The translations under genes and the position numbers were made by a program. The notes under the pieces are model-generated. The model worked only from the letters and a program-made list of their open reading frames with translations. It was not told the DNA's origin and did no database searches. Shown piece by piece: positions 57,401-64,000 of a stretch of 64,000 nt of DNA (position 1 is the stretch's first letter; every line of letters starts with the position of its first letter). Source of the DNA: Arctopsyche grandis (taxonomy: Eukaryota > Arthropoda > Insecta > Trichoptera > Hydropsychidae); contig NC_135355.1 in assembly GCF_051622035.1 (NCBI RefSeq), forward strand, positions 2,046,001 to 2,110,000. The letters run 5' to 3'.

Positions 57401-60400
57401 AGGCCTAACACAGTGGTTACCGACTGTCCCCAAGAAAGTATACGTACACTCGCACGCATACTAAGGTATATCAGGGGCTTTCAACCAAATATACGAGTAC
57501 ATTAAAATTAGTGTTGTGAGTCGAGAATATTCTCCAAAAGATTATTCGCCGAGAATTTTCTTTTTTCTTGGTTATAAAACATCTCTAGATAGTTTATTAG
57601 CTTTTTAGATGATTCTAGGATATTTTCAGGACCTAACTCTGGAAGCAATAAATTATACATAATTTTGTATGAGTTTGGGTATTTTAATTGTTATTTCACA
57701 TCAGTGCGTACTTTTAAAACACATAACATAATATGAAAACGTAAATTTATTAAGTTTAGAAACGATAAAAATTGGTAAATAAACAATGCGAGTTACCATT
57801 AACACTAAAATGTCAGTTGGTTTTTTTTGCTTCCAGATTAACATATAAATAAAGCTCTGTACATATGAAATGCAAAATGTTAAAAATTATTATTAATTTT
57901 TGGATTAGTTAATTTATTTTATTCGTGTCTTCCCTCATCTTACCGTTCACATGGATTTATACAATTTTTGAAATTGCAACGGAATAGTATAAAAGCCCTC
58001 CAGATGATCTAAAATAGAATATTCTTGAAAATTCTCGGTTTGGAGAATATTCTCCAAAAGATTATTACCGAGAATTTTACAACTAATTAAAACTAAAAAA
58101 AAAATGTGACGAAAGAAAATGTAAATGGTTATATCCTTTTTACTATTCTGTATTTCTGAACGGGAAAATTCCAACCAATGGGAATTTCCACAATCGTACT
58201 TTTATACTCTATTTCTAACGAAATGGGTTTTTCATAAGAAGAGTGCTTTTGCTACGCGCAAAAAAGGATCTAAGAATAATTAGCGTGATGTATAAAAGGA
58301 AACTAACAACTTCCAGACTAGATAAGTGTAAAAAAGTCATCTATATATATATGTATATAAAATGAAAGTCTGTTTGTGTGTTTCGAATAGGTTCCTAAAC
58401 CACTGAACCGATTACAATGGAACTTTCAGAATTTTTTGTATGCATGTCTGGGAAGATAACTGTGAAAAAAAACCGGGAATGAGTATCATTGCAACGCTAT
58501 AATTTCGGTAATTGGATTATTTGTCACATTTTTTTGGTCACAAAGACAATTTTTGCCATGAAAATCGCGAACACACAATATTTGGCACTCAAGTTCTTGT
58601 TAGTATGATGGTCTTTTCGGCTGTCAGATTTTCCGTTATAGAGATTTTAGAGACTTTGTGACCAATAGTCACCGAACAATAATTTCAAATGTTTTCGCGT
58701 CGCGACCAACGTGTTCGCAACGTGCGTGTTTTCCGAAAAATGGGAACGGGAATTGCATCCGTTGTTGTGGCATTGCAACGCATGCCGGGTTCAGCTATAC
58801 AAAATAAAAATAGTTTAATATAAACCGATAATGGAAAAATACAGAAAATTCGAATTTATTCAATTTCACTTAGGACATAACAACAACAATGAACGTACAT
58901 TTTTATTTAACAATGCCGTTAGGAAATTTGCGACTTCAAAACGTACAGAATAATAAAAAAAGCGATTCACTCTTCGGTAATTGGACTATTCGTCACATTG
59001 GGGTGGTCACAAAGACAATTTTTGCCATGAAAATCGTGAATACACAATATTTGGCACTCAAGTTCTCGTTACTATGATAGTTATCGTTAGTATGATGGAC
59101 TTTTCGGCTGCCAGATGTTCCGTTATAGAGATTTTAGTGACTTTGTGACGAGTAATTTGTGACCAGTAATCACCGAACCGTTGCTACTACACATTAATAA
59201 CTAGTCACCGGACCCAGAAGGTGCCGCGTATTGTTCAAAGGTTGTAAATGCATTGTTAAAGGTTTGCCGAACCTTTTTTACAAAGGATTTACAACAATGG
59301 AACAATGGAACAATGCACTGTGACTATCCTAACTCTATTAATAACAATATAAAGTTTTTAACAACAAAAAAATTCAAAAGACCTGAAGATAATTTAGAAA
59401 ATTTTGCACCGCCCTGGTTTCCGGATTAGTTTTAGCATCATCGTCAGCGAGAATCAACGAAATATAATAATATAATATTCAGAGCACAGACGAATGGGCG
59501 GTGTCAGCAGTCGCGTTCGACAACAATACCCGTCCATATTTGTATTTAACAAATGTCTGTGAAATGTACGTGATAGTATGCAACGATAAAAGCGTTTGAT
59601 AAATCACACTCCTGTGCCTATATTGGTTTTGGCTATAATAATAATTCGCCGCTTTTCTCGACAATAGCTCGGCAATGGTGCGATAGCGCTCGGTTACGAC
59701 CAACGCTTGGCGGAAAACAGACAAAAGTTGTGCGAAGAAGACGCAACACAGGTACGTTTGAAAACCGTTAGTTTGGCCGCGGCTGTCGTTCGCGTCGCTC
59801 GTGTCGCCATTTTGCGTGCGCTCGGATCGGCGTGCGTTCGTGCCAGTGCCAGTGTCAGTGCCAGTGCTAGTGCCATTGCCATTGCCATTGCACACGTTGT
59901 TGTGAGTGCACTCACCACTCTACCGTTCCCCGTCAACTTTGACGAATTCCTCTCATCTCTGTGAAACCTCTCTTCGGAACGAACGTCGGATTAAAGTTTG
60001 ACCAAAGTTGATATGTCGGGCTAAACATGCCATACCTGAGCATACCTGAGCGGTGACGCTGCCTCACCTCACCTCTCCCCACCCCACTCGCCTCTTGATA
60101 ACACACACACCTGAGAGCAGTGAGCGAGCGTCGATCGTTGAGCTCCGTTGCGATTTGCAACAATTCCTACCATCTGTCAATGTTCGCTGATTCGAATGCG
60201 TGTTGATGTTGGTATACGTGAGCACTTTTGGCAGGCCGGACACGGTCCTAACAGCCGAATCGATGACCACTACCACTACCACTACGGCCTGTGGATGTGG
60301 AGTACTCTCACTAGAATATGGAGTTGGAGAGCCCCGCTCCGCAAACACGTCACACGCAGCGGCCCGAGGTCAACCGGTCGCTCTCGCATCCACATCTCGC

Positions 60401-63400
60401 ATCTCGCCACCATTTTCTGGCTAAAGTGGCCGTCATGCCCGATCCTACAATGCGCTTCCTCAATCAAAACATTGCACTTTCCCCCCCCGCTCGGTTCCCC
60501 CAATTTAGAGCTGCGGGAGTTTCGAGGCAAAACGCCGAGGTTCTTATGTGGCTTCTCCACTACTATAGGTCTTCTCTGCCAACAAAGAGCTTATCTCTTA
60601 ATCCTTCCGAGGAATGTTGATAACGCCCTTTCCGTAGCAAACTTATATTGTTTGCGGGGGCGGTTTCGACGATTTTCCGCTCGAATGTTGTTCCTTTTGA
60701 TGCACTTTTAATCTGACTGCGTACTTCGTTCTATCCAGGCCCGGTCCTAGGGTATATGGCGCCTCTAGGCCGATTAGTTTCAGCGCCTCTCTCCCCCCCC
60801 CCTCTTAAATTTTGTTTAATTGAAAGTCATTGATGTATAATACACTAGATGGGCCCAGACGTGTTATTTTGGTCGGAGATCTTGTCTTCACTAACTGAGG
60901 GGTGCGGGGGGGGGGGGGGTTTAACTACCGGGGAAGTTGGGTTTTTTTCCCTACGACGCAGCGGTACCTACCTACCTACTAAGAGAAACTGTGCATGCGC
61001 CATGTATTTTGCATGCGCCAAAAGGGAGACAAGTATAACACTAGTGTATTATACATCAATGTTGATAGTTCTTTAAATTTTTATTCAAAATAGGTACGTT
61101 TTATGTATAAAATGAAATAAAATACGGATAACTATGAATAAATTCGGCAATGAAGACGTTTGTAATTTGTATTCAACAATGAATTTTATAGTGATATTTC
61201 TTCTTTCGAATATGATCGGTTGAGATATTTAATTTCGTGAAGCAAGTCCGTCCCTGATATATATGTATATATCAGCGGTATTTTATTTTTATTTATTTTA
61301 CATACATATATACCAGGAAGGCCTAGCAGGTAAACCCCCAATGCGCCTTCCTGGCTAATTACAAACAATCATTCAATCAAACAAAGCATAATTTTTATTT
61401 TTTTTTCTTACGTTCCTCGTAAATTATAATATTTTACAATCAGTATTGTTATTTCGAGTAGAAAAATTAAGTTGAATATAGAATATTTATAAGTTCAAAG
61501 AAATTTTGTGCAGCAGACTAGGCCAATGCCTAGTCTGCTGCACCTTTGAGCCGGCCCTTATTCTATCCGATGAATTTTAGATGCAATCCAGGAGAAGAAA
61601 CAAGTTTTCTGCCTTCCTATCATGCTGAGGACAGCTTCGTTTGTGACTTTTTTGATCCATGAGATCTTCAGCATACGCCTGTAGACCCACATCTCAAAAA
61701 CTTCGATGCGATTGATTAAAAATCTGGCGTAAAATTTCGTTTAGATGGTCTGACGTTTAGGGTTATACTTTGTTAAAGGATTTTCAAAATTAATTGTACA
61801 TATGTGTCAATTTCATTAGCATTTAAAACATCTTAGGTCTATTATAATAGCTACTAACTAATCTAGAGATCATTAGTGGCGGCCATTTTAATTAGTCACT
61901 ATCAACGATTTTGACGCGCTTGGAAAATATCAACTAATCGCCTCTTTAAATTAATAAAAATATCACCTGCGTGAATGGTTACCCACTAATTACGGTCCTT
62001 TAGAGTCTTTTAAATTTACATGTGTAGTTCATATTGTATTTTTCGTCGTAAGAAAGTTTTGCTTTCGCCCGAAAGTTTTAAAACGCCCTTGGCAAATGTT
62101 CTGTTCTGTTCTGTTCTACAATTGTATACAATTCGTATCATACTATAGGTAATTTAATTTATGGAGGTAATATGAAGCTTCTTGCTATTGATTAACATTT
62201 CAACAAAAGTCGCGTTCGAACCATAAAACTTCGGTTCATTGTTTGATTTAACAGAAAGTTATTAAAAGTAAACATCACACGTTTAAACGTGTGTTGACCT
62301 TTTTTTTTAGTTTGTTTACTTTTTTACTTTGAACATTACACCTTGTACGGCTATTATATCCCAGGTGACAAATTTGGACCACATTTGTATCTCAACAATG
62401 CCTTGCTAAATGAAATGAAGTTAAATCAGACTGTTCTGTTATGACTCACTCTTAACGCAATGGTCTTTGAATTTGTCTAAAAATCGATTTGGAGGATGTT
62501 GTTCAGTTACCAATTGCATAAAAGTGCAGGAAGTGACGAGTTAAGATTAAAACGAATAATATTAGGTTGCACCAGTTGCGTTAAAAGCACATAGCATCTC
62601 TGATGTTATGTTATGAGTAGAAGTAGGACCGGAAGCGTGCCGTTCTTTGTTTATTGTTCGTGGTGCATTGTTCATTTTTATGATGAACCTTTGTTAAAGG
62701 TTCGCCGAACCTTTTTTTTTGCACTCTAGCTTTGTGAATAGACCCAAAACGCCGTGATTCCTGGAAAAAGCACGCTCTCTACCCGCCCTTTAGTTATGAG
62801 TAGAGGTAGGATAGTCACAGTGCTATCCATTGTTCGGCAAACCTTTAACAATGCATTTACAACCTTTGAACAACACTCGGCCCCCTCAGGCTCCGGTGAC
62901 TAGTAATGAGATATGTATGGGTAAATCGAGTAGTAGAGACTGCACAAACGATGAGTAGTAATTTTGTCACAGCGTGTATTATTATTACTCATGACCTAAT
63001 CTCATTGAATTGTGTAGGCAAATTTGCCTACTAATGTGACCCAGGTGCGATTGATGTAATACGCACTACACTCCACTGTCCTTTGTGCGCTATGGAAGAA
63101 ATGTGAAGACTGTGTTCCAAGAGTTGCGTTCCTGGGCAATGACGTCACTTCCAATCTTCACCTGTGACGCTTGAAATTCCTCTTCGCTCACACAAACACA
63201 CACACACTCGAGCTACCCGGATAGTCGAGAGTTGATCGTTCGTTACAGCAGTTCGATCCCGTATTATCCATCATCAGCGTCGGTCGTGAGGAAGGGGACA
63301 ATCAGCGCGTGAAATGTATAAAAAAGAGTAAGGAGGCCATTTGTCGCTGGAGACTATTGTTCTAGCGTTCGTGGCTTGAATAATTAAGCCCAATTTTTAC

Positions 63401-64000
63401 GGTTCACGAAAATCACAGTCTGCACCATTGTGCGAGGTGAACGCGAACCAAATCGACACCGCTATTTAGACACCTGCTTAGCAAGTAGCTTTTGGACAAT
63501 CCGCAAACGTACCCCTAGTCCCTACCCAGATCAGCAAGGGGTCAAATTTGACCCAAAAGAATTTAGGCGGACTTTTAGATATCTCCTGCAATTGAAAGGG
63601 GGGCATCCATCTATCTGCCTCTACTTATGAGTAAAGCCCGGACCCAGAAGGTGCCGCGTACTATTCAAATGTTGTAAATGCGTTGTTAAAGATTTGCCGA
63701 ACCTTTTTTACAAAGGATTTACAACAATGGAACAATAAGCGGCCCCTTGGCTATCCTACCTCTACTTATGAGTAGACTTAGGCGTTGGCTCTTTAAATAA
63801 TAATAAACCTCTATTAGTTGACAAAAGCGAGAGAGCAAAAAAGCATGGTTGATAATATTGAACCATTTTTTTTTGTAAAAAGCATCGTCTCAACTCCGAT
63901 CTTTGGTTATGAGTAGACTTACGCTTTGGATTGTTGCTTTTTAAATAACAGTAGACTGCTCCATTAATGTACAGAGTTAGAGAGCAAAAAAGCATGGTTG

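Overview
The window is nuclear DNA from an insect. It is AT-rich and gene-poor, with spliced genes whose introns carry GT-AG signals. It holds many short inverted-repeat transposons, Helitron-like elements, LINE tails and a tRNA-derived SINE family, and has frequent TACATA/TATGTA microsatellite tracts. The proteins are ordinary metazoan ones. The HMGA-like protein and the repeat mix would suit a moth or caddisfly, but I cannot fix the order from sequence alone.

Five protein-coding genes can be reconstructed. (1) Vta1 (+, 2121-6147, four exons) encodes the ESCRT-III/Vps4 cofactor; its second intron uses a GC-AG boundary and its third is swollen by transposons. (2) A BTB-BACK-Kelch gene (+, 8232-10566, ten coding exons) follows. 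(3) A TMEM35/NACHO-like four-pass membrane protein (-, 30993-19539, four exons) has a 9.5 kb first intron filled with mobile elements. (4) A NADH-cytochrome b5 reductase-like gene (+, 34815-35756) has no introns. (5) An HMGA-type AT-hook protein (+, 53942-54449, three coding exons) lies behind a GC-rich, microsatellite-rich 5' region. GC-rich islands near 59.6-60.7 kb and 63.1-63.4 kb look like promoters or first exons of genes that continue outside the window, but no protein is recognised there.

Region by region: 0-2 kb holds a SINE tail, a foldback element and a PIF/Harbinger element (893 bp, TTA target duplication) sitting at the junction of a local tandem duplication. 2-6.2 kb is Vta1, with a SINE, a hAT remnant and a solo LTR in its third intron. 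8-10.6 kb is the Kelch gene. 12-14.8 kb is a compact LTR retroelement without a recognisable gag-pol. 19.5-31 kb is TMEM35-like and its intronic elements, including a 485 bp Harbinger MITE and a foldback element with tandemly repeated arms. 31.3-34.3 kb is a cluster of SINEs and a second copy of the hAT-SINE chimera seen in Vta1. 35.8-52 kb is almost entirely nested mobile DNA: LINE 3' ends, TTAA-flanked elements, Helitron-like pieces, a hAT element that has swallowed two other MITEs, a LINE reverse transcriptase, and a 295 bp near-perfect hairpin. 52-54.5 kb is the HMGA-like gene. 56-64 kb is again Helitron-like and MITE material.

The genes show no functional clustering; this is a typical slice of a transposon-rich genome. 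No wholly new system was found. The best leads are the long hairpin at 43.65-43.95 kb, the duplicated hAT-SINE chimera, the duplication/Harbinger junction upstream of Vta1, and the multi-copy foldback families.
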